Source: a virus
Virus record (IMG/VR): IMGVR_UViG_3300021963_000057
Coordinates: 40,627-104,626 of that record
Strand: one strand, 5' to 3'
DNA length: 64,000 bases
The notes beneath the pieces were generated by a model. The model was not told where the DNA came from. It did no database searches and saw only the letters and a program-made list of their open reading frames with translations. A program made the translations under genes and the position numbers. Shown here in pieces: positions 55,812-64,000 of the stretch. The stretch's first letter is position 1, and each line of letters starts with the position of its first letter.

Positions 55812-56087
55812 ATGTCTGATAGAAAACTATTATATGTAGCAGTTGCAATGCTGCTTTTACCATTATCATTAGCCTTTTTTGGTGGTGATAGATTCCGTTA
55901 TCCATGCCAGGATCCAGATAATTGGGACAAAGAGTTTTGTAAAATGCCGAAGTGTGATGTGACAAGAACTTGTCCTGAACACATTTTTAAAGGACAACGT
56001 GATCCAAGATTAGGACCAGATGTACCTAAGATTGCGACACCAGCACAATGTACTACACCAACACAAGGAGCGAATTGTGGAAAATAA
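55812..56087 (+). CDS. Small secreted or membrane-anchored protein
   Basis: 91 residues. N-terminal hydrophobic segment (LLYVAVAMLLLPLSLAFF), then a Cys/Pro-rich periplasmic part. Two bases after the endolysin stop. No family recognised. Confidence 0.6.
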   Translation: MSDRKLLYVAVAMLLLPLSLAFFGGDRFRYPCQDPDNWDKEFCKMPKCDVTRTCPEHIFKGQRDPRLGPDVPKIATPAQCTTPTQGANCGK

Positions 56088-56547
56088 TAATAATTTCATG
56101 TACACCGAAGAACAGTTGATGGCTCGACTGAAATTCTTTATTGGTATTTGTTTGGCATTAACATTGACAGGTATTGTATTTGTTGTGTTATACTCCATCA
56201 TCTTTGTAACTCAACCATTAAATGCTATCAGTCCAATTGACCAAAAGTTTTTTGAGTTAATTATTCCGATTGCAACATTTTTAACTGGTACTTTATCTGG
56301 TATTATGTTGGCTGGTAACGATAAAGACCTGAGAGCAAAAGCACTAGAAGCAGCCAATAAACCTCCAGTAGTTTCAGGACCACCACCAAATGCGCCTTCA
56401 ACAAATACACCAAGCAACAATGTTACATTTGGAACGTCAACGCCAAATGCAACAACACCACAAGCAGCAGCTGCACCAACAGCACAAGTCATCACAGGCT
56501 TTGGCGGCAAACCAGCACCTGCACCAGCCCCACAACCAGAAATCTAA
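56077..56547 (+). CDS. Two-helix membrane protein, holin candidate
   Basis: 156 residues from GTG 56077 (AAGGAG six bases upstream). Two transmembrane helices at about 20-45 and 65-85, then a Pro/Ala/Asn-rich cytoplasmic tail. Size and position after the endolysin suggest a holin or an antiholin, but the long tail is atypical. Overlaps the previous gene by 11 bases. Confidence 0.6.
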   Translation: MENNNNFMYTEEQLMARLKFFIGICLALTLTGIVFVVLYSIIFVTQPLNAISPIDQKFFELIIPIATFLTGTLSGIMLAGNDKDLRAKALEAANKPPVVSGPPPNAPSTNTPSNNVTFGTSTPNATTPQAAAAPTAQVITGFGGKPAPAPAPQPEI

Positions 56548-56551
56548 ATAA

Positions 56552-56770
56552 ATGAACTTCTTAACAAGTATGTTAACGGATGGTGTCAATGGCACCATTT
56601 CAAGCAAAAGAGTAGTTACACTATCAGCTTTCTTATTGTGTGCTTTAGCATTTGTTTGTGAACTTATATATGGGCTTGATGTGAAACGAGAAACTTTTGA
56701 TTCAATGATGTATATTGTGATTGCGGGTTTGGGTTTTACAGCTTCGGAAAAATTTACCAAAAAGGATTAA
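56552..56770 (+). CDS. Small two-helix membrane protein, holin candidate
   Basis: 72 residues with two hydrophobic helices (about 22-42 and 50-66), a short loop and a charged KKD tail: a class II holin topology. Very close after the preceding membrane gene. One of the two is likely the holin of this phage. Confidence 0.6.
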   Translation: MNFLTSMLTDGVNGTISSKRVVTLSAFLLCALAFVCELIYGLDVKRETFDSMMYIVIAGLGFTASEKFTKKD

Positions 56771-56772
56771 AA

Positions 56773-56970
56773 ATGAAAAAGATTTTATTGGCCGTTGGCC
56801 TATGTGTATCATTGTTTGCACATTCAGCAGAAACAACTAAAGTGTGTGTTGATGTTAAAGACAAAGCAGGTCAAGTTGTTAAGGACAAAAAAGGTAATGT
56901 GAAACAAAATTGCAAAGAAATGAAAGTCCATAAAAAACTTGATGGCACGAAAGTACCTGAGAAAAAATAA
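56773..56970 (+). CDS. Small secreted basic protein
   Basis: 65 residues. Signal peptide ([19 protein letters not shown]), mature part Lys-rich with two Cys. Periplasmic; function unknown. Shares the last base with the next ATG. Confidence 0.6.
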   Translation: MKKILLAVGLCVSLFAHSAETTKVCVDVKDKAGQVVKDKKGNVKQNCKEMKVHKKLDGTKVPEKK

Positions 56971-57278
56971 TGTTAACAGTAACTGAGGCCGCCAACGAAC
57001 AGATAAAAGAAATTCTGTTGGGAGAACAATCAAAGTATGTTAGAGCCTTTGTAGAAGGCGGTGGTTGTTCTGGCTTCAATTATGGATTCATGTTGGATGA
57101 TGTGGTGAATGAGGATGATTTTCAGTTGTCAGAACATCTAATTGTAGATTCTATGAGTATGCAATATTTAACCGGTGCAACAATTGACTATAAGGTGGAA
57201 CTTATGGGTGCAAATTTTGTTGTAAACAATCCAAATGCCAAATCTACCTGTGGATGTGGCAGCAGTTTTAGTGTATAA
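56970..57278 (+). CDS. A-type iron-sulfur carrier (IscA/ErpA-like)
   Basis: 102 residues of the HesB/IscA family. Cluster ligands are GGGCSGF and the C-terminal STCGCGSSF pair. Transfers Fe-S clusters to target enzymes. Such genes occur in marine myoviruses. Lies after secreted proteins but is itself cytosolic. Confidence 0.93.
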   Translation: MLTVTEAANEQIKEILLGEQSKYVRAFVEGGGCSGFNYGFMLDDVVNEDDFQLSEHLIVDSMSMQYLTGATIDYKVELMGANFVVNNPNAKSTCGCGSSFSV

Positions 57279-57289
57279 GAAAGAAATAA

Positions 57290-57592
57290 ATGGCAACCAC
57301 AGTAGAAAGAATCGGCATCGTTGAAACTAAGGTAGAGAACCTTAGTGAAAAAATGGATGAATTAAAGGTTGATGTTAAAGAGATGCATGATTGCCTTGAT
57401 AAAACAAGGGACGGTTTACTGGAAAAATTGGATGAAATGTATGGTGCATCATGTGCCCAACATGCCGAACTTGCCAAAAAGCTTGGTGAACTGGAAAAAG
57501 TCAGACAAAAGATTGTCTGGATGGTTGCCGGTGCCGTTGCGGTACTCGGAATACTTTCTGGTCACTTGAAAGAGATACTTGCATTTTTATGA
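57290..57592 (+). CDS. Coiled-coil protein with C-terminal membrane anchor (XhlA-like)
   Basis: 100 residues: N-terminal coiled coil (VETKVENLSEKMDELKVDVKEM), then one transmembrane helix (IVWMVAGAVAVLGILSG). Layout as in XhlA haemolysin-like proteins that accompany holins. Could take part in lysis. Confidence 0.6.
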   Translation: MATTVERIGIVETKVENLSEKMDELKVDVKEMHDCLDKTRDGLLEKLDEMYGASCAQHAELAKKLGELEKVRQKIVWMVAGAVAVLGILSGHLKEILAFL

Positions 57593-57607
57593 TAATTAGT
57601 GTATAAT
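57579..57607 (+). promoter_or_regulatory. Promoter upstream of the primase gene
   Basis: TTGCAT (57579-57584), 17-base spacer, TATAAT (57602-57607). Confidence 0.7.
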
Positions 57608-57639
57608 CTAGTTTCTTGTAAACTCCACACTATTTTGTT

Positions 57640-58653
57640 ATGTCCGTTTTTATTGATAGAACCTTTTTGCTGAGGGTATCCCCGAAGCTTCAAAAATTCA
57701 CACAGAAGAAAGATAACCTGTATAATTTCAGGTGTCCACTCTGTGGCGATTCAAGCAAGAACAAAACCAAAGCCCGTGGTTATGTTTACGAAAAAAAGAA
57801 CAACTATTTCTATATGTGCCACAATTGTGGTGCATCCACTTCCTTTTACAATTTCCTGGAGAAGGTAGATTCAACCCTAGTTAAAGAATATGCACTTGAG
57901 AGGTATAAAAATGGTGAGCAAGGCCGTGATAACTACGTCAAACCGACTTTCGAGGAACTTCACACGGAAGTACCTAAATTTAAGAGGTCTTTGGGAATCC
58001 CATCGGTCCACTCTCTACCAGAAGAACATTATGCTAAAGTGTATGTTAAGTCACGCAAAATACCCGAGAGATTTCATTCGGATTTATACTTTGCAGAAGA
58101 TTTCAAGAGTTTCGTGGAATCGCTCAAAATTGAAAAAGAAGGACTCAAAGAGGATGATCCACGGCTTGTAATTCCTTTCTATGACGAAGATAAGAACCTT
58201 GTGGCATTTCAAGGTCGTGCTTTAGGTGAATCTAAACTAAGATATATCACCGTAAAGACAGACAAAGATAATCACAAGTTATTCGGGACTGACCGGATCG
58301 ACACGGAACAGATGATTTATGTTGTGGAAGGTCCTATTGACTCTATGTTCTTGGAGAATGCCGTAGCGACTGCGGATTCTAATCTGATGGCTGCATCCAA
58401 ACACTTTGATAAGTCTAAAATTGTCTTGGTGTATGATAATGAACCACGGAACAAAGAACTACATAAACAGATGGACAAGGCTATCGAGGAACACTACAAC
58501 GTGGTAATCTGGCCAGAAATGATTGAAGAAAAAGATATAAATGACATGGTTTTGAATGGATTCTCACCAGATGAAATTCAAGATATCATAAGTAAACATA
58601 CCTTTGTGAATTTGAGAGCAAAGATGGAATTTATTAATTGGAAAAAAACTTGA
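57640..58653 (+). CDS. 61: DNA primase gp61
   Basis: 337 residues (T4: 342). Zinc ribbon with CPLCG and CHNCG (Cys pairs around residues 32-70), then a TOPRIM-type domain (YVVEGPIDSMF, LVYDNEPRN). Makes RNA primers with the gp41 helicase. First gene of a nucleotide-metabolism operon. Confidence 0.94.
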   Translation: MSVFIDRTFLLRVSPKLQKFTQKKDNLYNFRCPLCGDSSKNKTKARGYVYEKKNNYFYMCHNCGASTSFYNFLEKVDSTLVKEYALERYKNGEQGRDNYVKPTFEELHTEVPKFKRSLGIPSVHSLPEEHYAKVYVKSRKIPERFHSDLYFAEDFKSFVESLKIEKEGLKEDDPRLVIPFYDEDKNLVAFQGRALGESKLRYITVKTDKDNHKLFGTDRIDTEQMIYVVEGPIDSMFLENAVATADSNLMAASKHFDKSKIVLVYDNEPRNKELHKQMDKAIEEHYNVVIWPEMIEEKDINDMVLNGFSPDEIQDIISKHTFVNLRAKMEFINWKKT

Positions 58654-58668
58654 AATGGAGATTTTGTT

Positions 58669-59319
58669 ATGCAGGTAAAATTAATATCATACACACAGGG
58701 AACAGACGGTAAGAATTTGTTAGAACAGGTTGCTTTTGCAGCCAGAGTCTCAAATCCTGCCAATCAAAATAATACCGAAACATCTGAAAAGTTAGTTCGG
58801 TATCTTATCAAAAATCAACATTGGTCACCACTAGAAATGGTGAGTATTTGTTTAGAGATAGACACTACAAGAGATATTGCAAGACAGATTTTAAGGCATC
58901 GTTCTTTTTCCTTTCAGGAATTTAGTCAGCGGTATGCTGATGCGTCCCAATTAGGATTTGAAATGAAAGAAGCAAGACTACAAGACTTAAAGAATCGTCA
59001 GAATAGTATTGCTACTGATAATCTTGCATTACAGGCCTGGTGGGAAGAACGCCAAAAGAGAGTTATTGAAGAATGTAAAAATGCTTATGAATGGGCATTA
59101 ACGAATGGTATTGCTAAAGAACAAGCGAGAGCAGTTCTACCGGAAGGTATGACCGGTTCACGTTTGTATATGAACGGAACGCTTCGTAGTTGGGTTCACT
59201 ATATACAACTCCGTAGCGCAAACGGAACACAGAAAGAACATCAAGATGTTGCATTAGCCTGTGCTGATGCCATTGAGCCAATTTTCCCTATGATTAAGGA
59301 GTACACCAATGGACAGTAA
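58669..59319 (+). CDS. thyX: Flavin-dependent thymidylate synthase ThyX
   Basis: 216 residues. Signature RHRSFSFQEFSQRY (76-89, RHRx7S) and a C-terminal RSWVHYIQLR. Makes dTMP from dUMP supplied by the dCMP deaminase at 21541. T4 itself uses ThyA; ThyX is typical of marine phages. Confidence 0.95.
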   Translation: MQVKLISYTQGTDGKNLLEQVAFAARVSNPANQNNTETSEKLVRYLIKNQHWSPLEMVSICLEIDTTRDIARQILRHRSFSFQEFSQRYADASQLGFEMKEARLQDLKNRQNSIATDNLALQAWWEERQKRVIEECKNAYEWALTNGIAKEQARAVLPEGMTGSRLYMNGTLRSWVHYIQLRSANGTQKEHQDVALACADAIEPIFPMIKEYTNGQ

Positions 59320-59668
59320 GAATGATGTAAGAATCTTTATGGATGCATGTGACCAAAAAGCAAGAGATTTCGGTCCACAAGCAGAACTCTACATGGACTT
59401 GATTATGGAAGAATTTAAGGAACTCGTTACTGCTTATGGCAGTCGGAACCTTGTAGAAATTGCAGACGCAACTGCGGATTTAAAATGGGTCATTGAAGGC
59501 CTTGAACACACACTCAACATTCCACAACAAGAAGTTTGGGACGAAGTTGCACGTAGCAATTTGGCCAAAATTTCTGAAGGTGGAAAAGTATTAAAAAGAG
59601 AAGATGGCAAAGTGTTAAAACCAGAAGGTTGGACGCCACCTAATATTAAAGCAATTATAAGAAAGTAA
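59309..59668 (+). CDS. MazG-like nucleotide pyrophosphohydrolase
   Basis: 119 residues, all-alpha NTP-PPase fold. EEFKEL and EIADATADLKWV provide the E-x-x-E...D metal site. May hydrolyse aberrant dNTPs or (p)ppGpp, as suggested for cyanophage MazG. Overlaps thyX by 11 bases. Confidence 0.8.
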   Translation: MDSKNDVRIFMDACDQKARDFGPQAELYMDLIMEEFKELVTAYGSRNLVEIADATADLKWVIEGLEHTLNIPQQEVWDEVARSNLAKISEGGKVLKREDGKVLKPEGWTPPNIKAIIRK

Positions 59669-59672
59669 AAAT

Positions 59673-61463
59673 ATGGAATACATGGGTGTCAAAATAGACT
59701 TAGAAAAAGATAAACTATTTGATGAATTAGGAATCAAAAGATTACAAGAATCTTATATGCGTGATGATGAAACATCACCACAACAGAGGTTTGCATATGT
59801 ATCATCGTCATTTGGAAGTAATACTGAACATTCTCAGCGCCTTTACAATTACGCCTCTAATCATTGGCTTAGTTATAGTACTCCAATTCTTAGCTACGGT
59901 CGTTCTAAGCGTGGGATGCCTATTTCATGCTTTCTTAACTATATTGAAGACACTGCGGAGGGTCTAGTTGATAATCTTAGCGAAACTAATTGGCTTTCTA
60001 TGCTTGGCGGTGGTGTTGGTATTGGCTTTGGTATACGTAGTGCAGACGACAAGAGTACTGGCGTTATGCCGCACCTCAAAATTTACGATGCTTCATCTCT
60101 TGCTTATCGTCAGGGTCGTACTCGCCGTGGAAGTTATGCTGCTTATCTTGATATCAGTCATCCCGATATTATACCATTTTTAGAAATGCGTAAACCAACA
60201 GGTGACCCCAACGTGCGTTGTCTGAATCTACATCATGGTATTAACATCACTGATAATTTTATGCACTTGATTGAAAACTGTATGTTGGATCCAGAAGCCG
60301 ATGATTCATGGCCTTTGATTGATCCAAAGTCGGGAGAAGTAAGAGAAACAGTTTCTGCCAAACATCTATGGCAACAAATCTTGGAATTGCGTATGCACAC
60401 AGGTGAACCTTACATTCACTTCATTGATACCAGTAACAATATGTTACCACAATTCTTAAAAGATAAAGGATTGAAAATTCATCAATCAAATCTTTGTTCT
60501 GAAATTATTTTACCAACAAATGAAGAAAGAACAGCTGTATGTTGCCTATCATCTTTAAATTTGGAGTACTATGATGAATGGAAGAATGACTCTTTATTCC
60601 TTAGGGATGTTGCTGAAATGCTCGATAACGTTCTGGAGTTTTTTATTACTAATGCACCTGATACCATTTCCAGGGCTATATACTCTGCTAGCCGTGAGCG
60701 TTCTATTGGCATTGGTGCCTTAGGATTCCATGCATATTTACAGAAAAACAATATTGCATTTGAAGGTGTGATGGCCAAGGTTGCCAACAATCAAATTTTT
60801 AAACACATCAGAGAAAGGCTAAATGATGCCAATCAATATCTCGGAAAAACTAGAGGTGAGGCTCCTGATGCTGCTGGCACTGGCCAGCGGTTCAGTCACC
60901 TTATGGCTATTGCTCCAAATGCTTCTTCGTCTATCATTATGGGAAATACTAGCCCTAGCGTTGAGCCTTATCGTGCTAATGCGTACCGTCAAGATACTCT
61001 TTCGGGAGCTTTTCTAAACAAGAATAAGTATCTAGACAAAATCATTCAGAAACACGCTGAGATTCATCCCGAAGGATGGGCAGATGAAGTATGGAGTAGT
61101 ATCATTGCAAATGATGGTTCTGCACAACATTTAGAATGGTTGGATGAAAATGAGAGAGCAGTATTCAAAACATCCATGGAAATCGACCAACGTTGGGTTA
61201 TTGAGTTGGCTGCTGACCGCCAACACTATATTGACCAAGCACAATCATTGAATTTGTTCTTCCGTCCAGATGCACACATTAAATACATTCACGCCATTCA
61301 TTTCATGGCATGGAAAAAAGGATTAAAAACTCTTTACTATTGCCGTTCAGAAAAAATTGGTAAGGCCGACAAAGTTTCCAAGAAAATTGAACGTCAAGTG
61401 ATTAAAGAATTGGACATGGTCCAAGTAGCACAAGGAAATGATTGTATCGCATGTGAAGGATAA
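59673..61463 (+). CDS. nrdA: Ribonucleotide reductase large subunit NrdA
   Basis: 596 residues, class I alpha subunit without the N-terminal ATP cone, hence shorter than E. coli NrdA (761). ISCFLNYIEDT, GGGVGIGFGIRS, NLCSEI and PNASSSIIMGNTSPS match substrate and radical-transfer sites. C-terminal CIACEG is the redox Cys pair. NrdB follows at 62582. Confidence 0.96.
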   Translation: MEYMGVKIDLEKDKLFDELGIKRLQESYMRDDETSPQQRFAYVSSSFGSNTEHSQRLYNYASNHWLSYSTPILSYGRSKRGMPISCFLNYIEDTAEGLVDNLSETNWLSMLGGGVGIGFGIRSADDKSTGVMPHLKIYDASSLAYRQGRTRRGSYAAYLDISHPDIIPFLEMRKPTGDPNVRCLNLHHGINITDNFMHLIENCMLDPEADDSWPLIDPKSGEVRETVSAKHLWQQILELRMHTGEPYIHFIDTSNNMLPQFLKDKGLKIHQSNLCSEIILPTNEERTAVCCLSSLNLEYYDEWKNDSLFLRDVAEMLDNVLEFFITNAPDTISRAIYSASRERSIGIGALGFHAYLQKNNIAFEGVMAKVANNQIFKHIRERLNDANQYLGKTRGEAPDAAGTGQRFSHLMAIAPNASSSIIMGNTSPSVEPYRANAYRQDTLSGAFLNKNKYLDKIIQKHAEIHPEGWADEVWSSIIANDGSAQHLEWLDENERAVFKTSMEIDQRWVIELAADRQHYIDQAQSLNLFFRPDAHIKYIHAIHFMAWKKGLKTLYYCRSEKIGKADKVSKKIERQVIKELDMVQVAQGNDCIACEG

Positions 61464-61464
61464 A

Positions 61465-61707
61465 ATGTTAGATTATATCGTAACATTTTTAGCAATCGCA
61501 ATTTTGGATGTTGTTTATACGTACTACTTAAGATGTGTGCAAAACAATCAAGCAATGGCTGCAAGTTTATGGGCTGTTGCTTGTTATGTCTTAGGTAGTA
61601 TTGCTGTTATTAATTATACGCAAAATAATTGGTTAATGTTACCTGCAATGGCAGGAGCATTTTTTGGAACATATGTCGGAATGATACTAAAAAGAAATGA
61701 CAAATGA
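61465..61707 (+). CDS. Small three-helix membrane protein
   Basis: 80 residues with three hydrophobic segments (about 4-22, 32-50, 56-74). ATG 61465 follows GAAGGAT. Sits between nrdA and the GATase-like gene. Similar small proteins appear near nucleotide genes in marine phages; function unknown. Confidence 0.65.
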   Translation: MLDYIVTFLAIAILDVVYTYYLRCVQNNQAMAASLWAVACYVLGSIAVINYTQNNWLMLPAMAGAFFGTYVGMILKRNDK

Positions 61708-62342
61708 AACCTACAATCGCTTTATTCTTACACCAACCAAAATGTTCAGTGCAATCTGGCAACGGAATAATTAAAGCACTAGAATCACATTATAATTTTA
61801 AAATATTCACAAGACACGAACTGGAAAATGACTTCTTTGATAATGTCGATATTGTTGCTTTTCCTGGCGGTTTGGGTGACAGCGATAGTTTTGATTATTT
61901 GTTTAAAGATAATTGTAACCGCATTTCTGATTTTTTTCATAATGGCGGTCGTTACCTGGGAATTTGTATGGGTGCTTATTGGGCTGGCAATCACTATTTT
62001 AATTTTTTGGATAATGTGAGTGTTGAACAATACATAACAAGACCAAATACAGACACACGTAGGCCTCATGCAAAAAACTTAAAGGTTGAGTGGCTAGGTA
62101 AAGAAGAAAAAATGTTCTTTTATGATGGTTGTGCTTTTGGTCCAGGTCAGTATGATATAATTGCAAAGTATATGAATGATGATCCAATGGCTATTATTCA
62201 AAATAGAGTGGGATTAATTGGTTGTCATCCTGAAAGTCAACCACATTGGTATGAGTCTTATAGTTGGATGAAAGGCCACTATCATGATGGCAAACAACAC
62301 AAATTATTATTAAATTTTGTAAACGAATTAATGGAGAGATAA
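61704..62342 (+). CDS. Biotin-protein-ligase N-terminal-like, class I GATase fold
   Basis: 212 residues. AFPGGLGDSDSF and LGICMGAYWAG with the nucleophile-elbow Cys, then GCHPESQPHW, as in the BPL_N family (DJ-1/PfpI-like fold). Catalytic role in phages is not known. Four-base overlap with the membrane gene. Confidence 0.8.
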   Translation: MKPTIALFLHQPKCSVQSGNGIIKALESHYNFKIFTRHELENDFFDNVDIVAFPGGLGDSDSFDYLFKDNCNRISDFFHNGGRYLGICMGAYWAGNHYFNFLDNVSVEQYITRPNTDTRRPHAKNLKVEWLGKEEKMFFYDGCAFGPGQYDIIAKYMNDDPMAIIQNRVGLIGCHPESQPHWYESYSWMKGHYHDGKQHKLLLNFVNELMER

Positions 62343-62585
62343 ATGAAGATATTAAGATTTACCGCATCATGGTGCCAACCATGCAAATCATTGGCAAAGA
62401 ATTTAGAAGAAGCAAACTTATCACTACCAATTGAGGTGGTTGATATTGATGTTCAATCTGATATTGCAGTTGAGTATGGTATTCGTGGTGTACCAACCTT
62501 GGTGTTGACTGATGGCACAGTTGAAATTAAACGCTTAGTTGGTTCTAAGACTGTCACAGAATTAAAAGAATGGGCAACAACATGA
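62343..62585 (+). CDS. nrdC: Thioredoxin-like protein
   Basis: 80-residue compact thioredoxin. Active site WCQPC (Cys 11, 14) and cis-Pro in GVPTL. It directly precedes nrdB with a four-base ATGA overlap, so it probably reduces the phage ribonucleotide reductase. The symbol follows T4 usage. Confidence 0.9.
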   Translation: MKILRFTASWCQPCKSLAKNLEEANLSLPIEVVDIDVQSDIAVEYGIRGVPTLVLTDGTVEIKRLVGSKTVTELKEWATT

Positions 62586-63568
62586 TTAAGAAAGTCGATT
62601 CTAGACTTACAGATGAAAGAAACAGTTTCAAACCTTTCAACTATCCATGGGCATATGATGCTTGGCTAAAACATGAACAGTCGCATTGGCTCCACACAGA
62701 AGTTCCAATGATGGAAGACGTTAAAGATTGGAAGAAAAAACTAACTAAAGAAGAAAAACAATTTCTTACACACATCTTCCGTTTCTTCACACAAGGTGAT
62801 ATTGACGTTGCTGGTGGTTATGTGAAGAATTATCTTCCATACTTTCCTCAACCAGAAGTTCGTATGATGTTGTTAGGTTTTGCTGCTCGTGAAGCATTAC
62901 ACGTTGCTGCTTATTCACATTTAATCGAAACACTTGGTCTACCAGAAACAACATATAACCAATTCTTAGATTACCAAGAAATGAAAGACAAACATGATTA
63001 TGTGTTGGATATTTCTTCTAAGAATGGTGATGCCGCTTCAACTGCAACCCACATCGCCGTGTTCAGTGCTTTCACTGAAGGGATGCAGTTGTTCAGTTCT
63101 TTCATTATGTTATTAAACTTCCCTCGCATGGGTAAAATGAAAGGTATGGGACAAATCGTTACTTGGTCTATCGTTGATGAAACTATGCACGCTGAATCAA
63201 TGATTAAATTGTTTCGTACCTACATAGAAGAAAATAAAGAGATATGGAATGACGAACTCAAATCACGAATCTACACCATCGCCGAAAAAATGGTCGAACT
63301 GGAAGATAAGTTTATTGACCTCGCCTTTTCTATGGGCGCTATGGACGGTCTTTCTAGTGAAGATGTCAAAAAGTATATCCGTTATATTGCTGATAGGCGT
63401 CTTATATCTCTTGGCCTTAAGGGTATTTTTAAAGTAAAGAAGAACCCACTACCATGGGTTGAGGAAATGATTAACGCACCAACACACACCAACTTCTTTG
63501 AGAACCGTGCAACCGATTATGCCAAGGGTGCATTGTCTGGAGATTGGGGTGATGTGTGGGCACATTAA
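62582..63568 (+). CDS. nrdB: Ribonucleotide reductase small subunit NrdB
   Basis: 328 residues, class I beta. Metal ligands TQGD (D), then E and H in REALH; the radical Tyr is in AAYSHL four residues after the His, spaced as in E. coli (D84, E115, H118, Y122). ATG 62582 is chosen for the ATGA overlap with thioredoxin. Confidence 0.95.
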   Translation: MIKKVDSRLTDERNSFKPFNYPWAYDAWLKHEQSHWLHTEVPMMEDVKDWKKKLTKEEKQFLTHIFRFFTQGDIDVAGGYVKNYLPYFPQPEVRMMLLGFAAREALHVAAYSHLIETLGLPETTYNQFLDYQEMKDKHDYVLDISSKNGDAASTATHIAVFSAFTEGMQLFSSFIMLLNFPRMGKMKGMGQIVTWSIVDETMHAESMIKLFRTYIEENKEIWNDELKSRIYTIAEKMVELEDKFIDLAFSMGAMDGLSSEDVKKYIRYIADRRLISLGLKGIFKVKKNPLPWVEEMINAPTHTNFFENRATDYAKGALSGDWGDVWAH

Positions 63569-63577
63569 AGGAAAAAT

Positions 63578-63766
63578 ATGTCAACAAGAACAATAACAGC
63601 GGAGTGCAGTAGTTGTGAATCCAGCTACGATGTAATTTATATGGAAGAACTAGTATCAGAAGATTTACCAGAGTTTTGCCCTTTTTGTGGTGAACCCATT
63701 GATTCATTATCCGAAGATGAATATATAGAGGATGATGAACTTGATGATGATGATAAATGGGACTGA
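63578..63766 (+). CDS. Small zinc-ribbon protein
   Basis: 62 residues with two CxxC pairs (CSSC, CPFC) and a very acidic tail ending DDDKWD. Possibly a nucleic-acid or protein adaptor. Overlaps the next gene. Confidence 0.7.
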   Translation: MSTRTITAECSSCESSYDVIYMEELVSEDLPEFCPFCGEPIDSLSEDEYIEDDELDDDDKWD

Positions 63767-64000
63767 ATTGGACATATAAAAATAAAGACTTTACGGAAGA
63801 ATTGATTGGTGACAATTATGGATTTGTGTATCTTATAACCAACAATGTAACAAATAAAAAATACATTGGTAAGAAATTTTTCTACTCCTCAAAGACGAAA
63901 CAAGTAAAAGGTAAGAAGAAACGTTTCAAAGTTTCCTCAGACTGGCAAACTTACTACGGAAGTAATGAGGAATTGAAAAAAGATGTTATAATGCATGGAC
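63757..64000 (+). CDS. GIY-YIG-like nuclease, 3' end outside window
   Basis: ATG 63757 opens a frame that runs to the window edge (81 codons). YGFVYLITNNVTNKKYIGKK is the GIY-YIG pattern, followed by the FYSSKTK and SDWQTYYGSN blocks of a T4-like phage family. Starts within the last codons of the zinc-ribbon gene. Partial. Confidence 0.8.
   Translation, partial: MGLNWTYKNKDFTEELIGDNYGFVYLITNNVTNKKYIGKKFFYSSKTKQVKGKKKRFKVSSDWQTYYGSNEELKKDVIMHG

Noticed and set aside
56543-56550. TCTAAATA just before the 56552 gene as a late promoter
   Set aside because: It ends at the start codon, leaving no room for a transcript start and ribosome site.

Overview
The window is a contiguous piece of the genome of a T4-like (Straboviridae/Kyanoviridae-type) myovirus. 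It is AT-rich, densely packed and coded almost entirely on the + strand. The evidence is the T4 core gene set in T4-like order: portal, prohead protease, scaffold, major capsid, UvsY, UvsW, gp55, gp47, gp46, gp45, gp44, gp62, RegA, gp43, UvsX, gp41, gp61, NrdA and NrdB. The host is Gram-negative: there is a two-gene spanin pair with a lipobox, and a periplasmic D,D-peptidase. Two tRNA leaders carry a TGTTCTTTAAAA boxA that resembles ribosomal-operon leaders of Betaproteobacteria. That points to a betaproteobacterial host, but it is inference only. Marine or freshwater T4-like relatives are suggested by Hsp20, DUF4338-like, GT and DUF6267-type genes.

Layout. (1) 1-5450: head genes (portal C-terminus, gp67-like, 21, 22, 23) and a tail-tube-family gene, served by TATAAATA late promoters. 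(2) 5439-13643: recombination, late transcription and nucleases (uvsY, uvsW, 55, 47, 46), a nucleotidyltransferase, a peptide deformylase and a DUF4338-like protein. (3) 13665-20572: HTH protein, glycosyltransferase, dNMP kinase, sliding clamp, DsbA-like, clamp loader, RegA and Hsp20. (4) 20868-23286: split rubrerythrin/rubredoxin, dCMP deaminase, SprT-like protease and acetyltransferase. (5) 23300-30829: a very large tRNA array. It has 30 recognisable tRNAs covering all 20 amino acids, interspersed with a family of non-tRNA structured RNAs and a few genes (YkuK-like RNase H fold, metallophosphatase, GroES). (6) 33131-30830 on the minus strand: a membrane/envelope operon ending in a PBP7-like peptidase. 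(7) 33150-42621: replication operon (43, uvsX, 41). (8) 42628-46231: glycosyltransferase and methyltransferase cluster. (9) 46261-53944: genes whose N-termini resemble the T4 capsid-targeting peptide, including a ligase-like enzyme and a NMNAT-kinase fusion. (10) 53946-57592: lysis and envelope cassette. (11) 57579-64000: primase, ThyX, MazG-like, NrdA, NrdB, thioredoxin and a GIY-YIG-like partial gene.

The most unusual system is at 28104-29923. One promoter drives two closed-stem RNAs and then a DUF2828/TROVE-VWA (Ro60-like) protein. The second RNA contains a complete circularly permuted tRNA-Ile(UAU) cloverleaf. Three further RNAs with the same terminal signature (AGGATAG...CAGCAA...CTATCCTGTTGT) lie inside the tRNA array. 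The arrangement resembles a phage-borne Ro-Y RNA system in which the RNAs are tRNA mimics.

Other notable items are a classic A_AAA_AAG -1 frameshift site, an overprinted ORF, promoters built into terminator hairpins, overlapping early/late promoters, and a rubrerythrin split into two genes.
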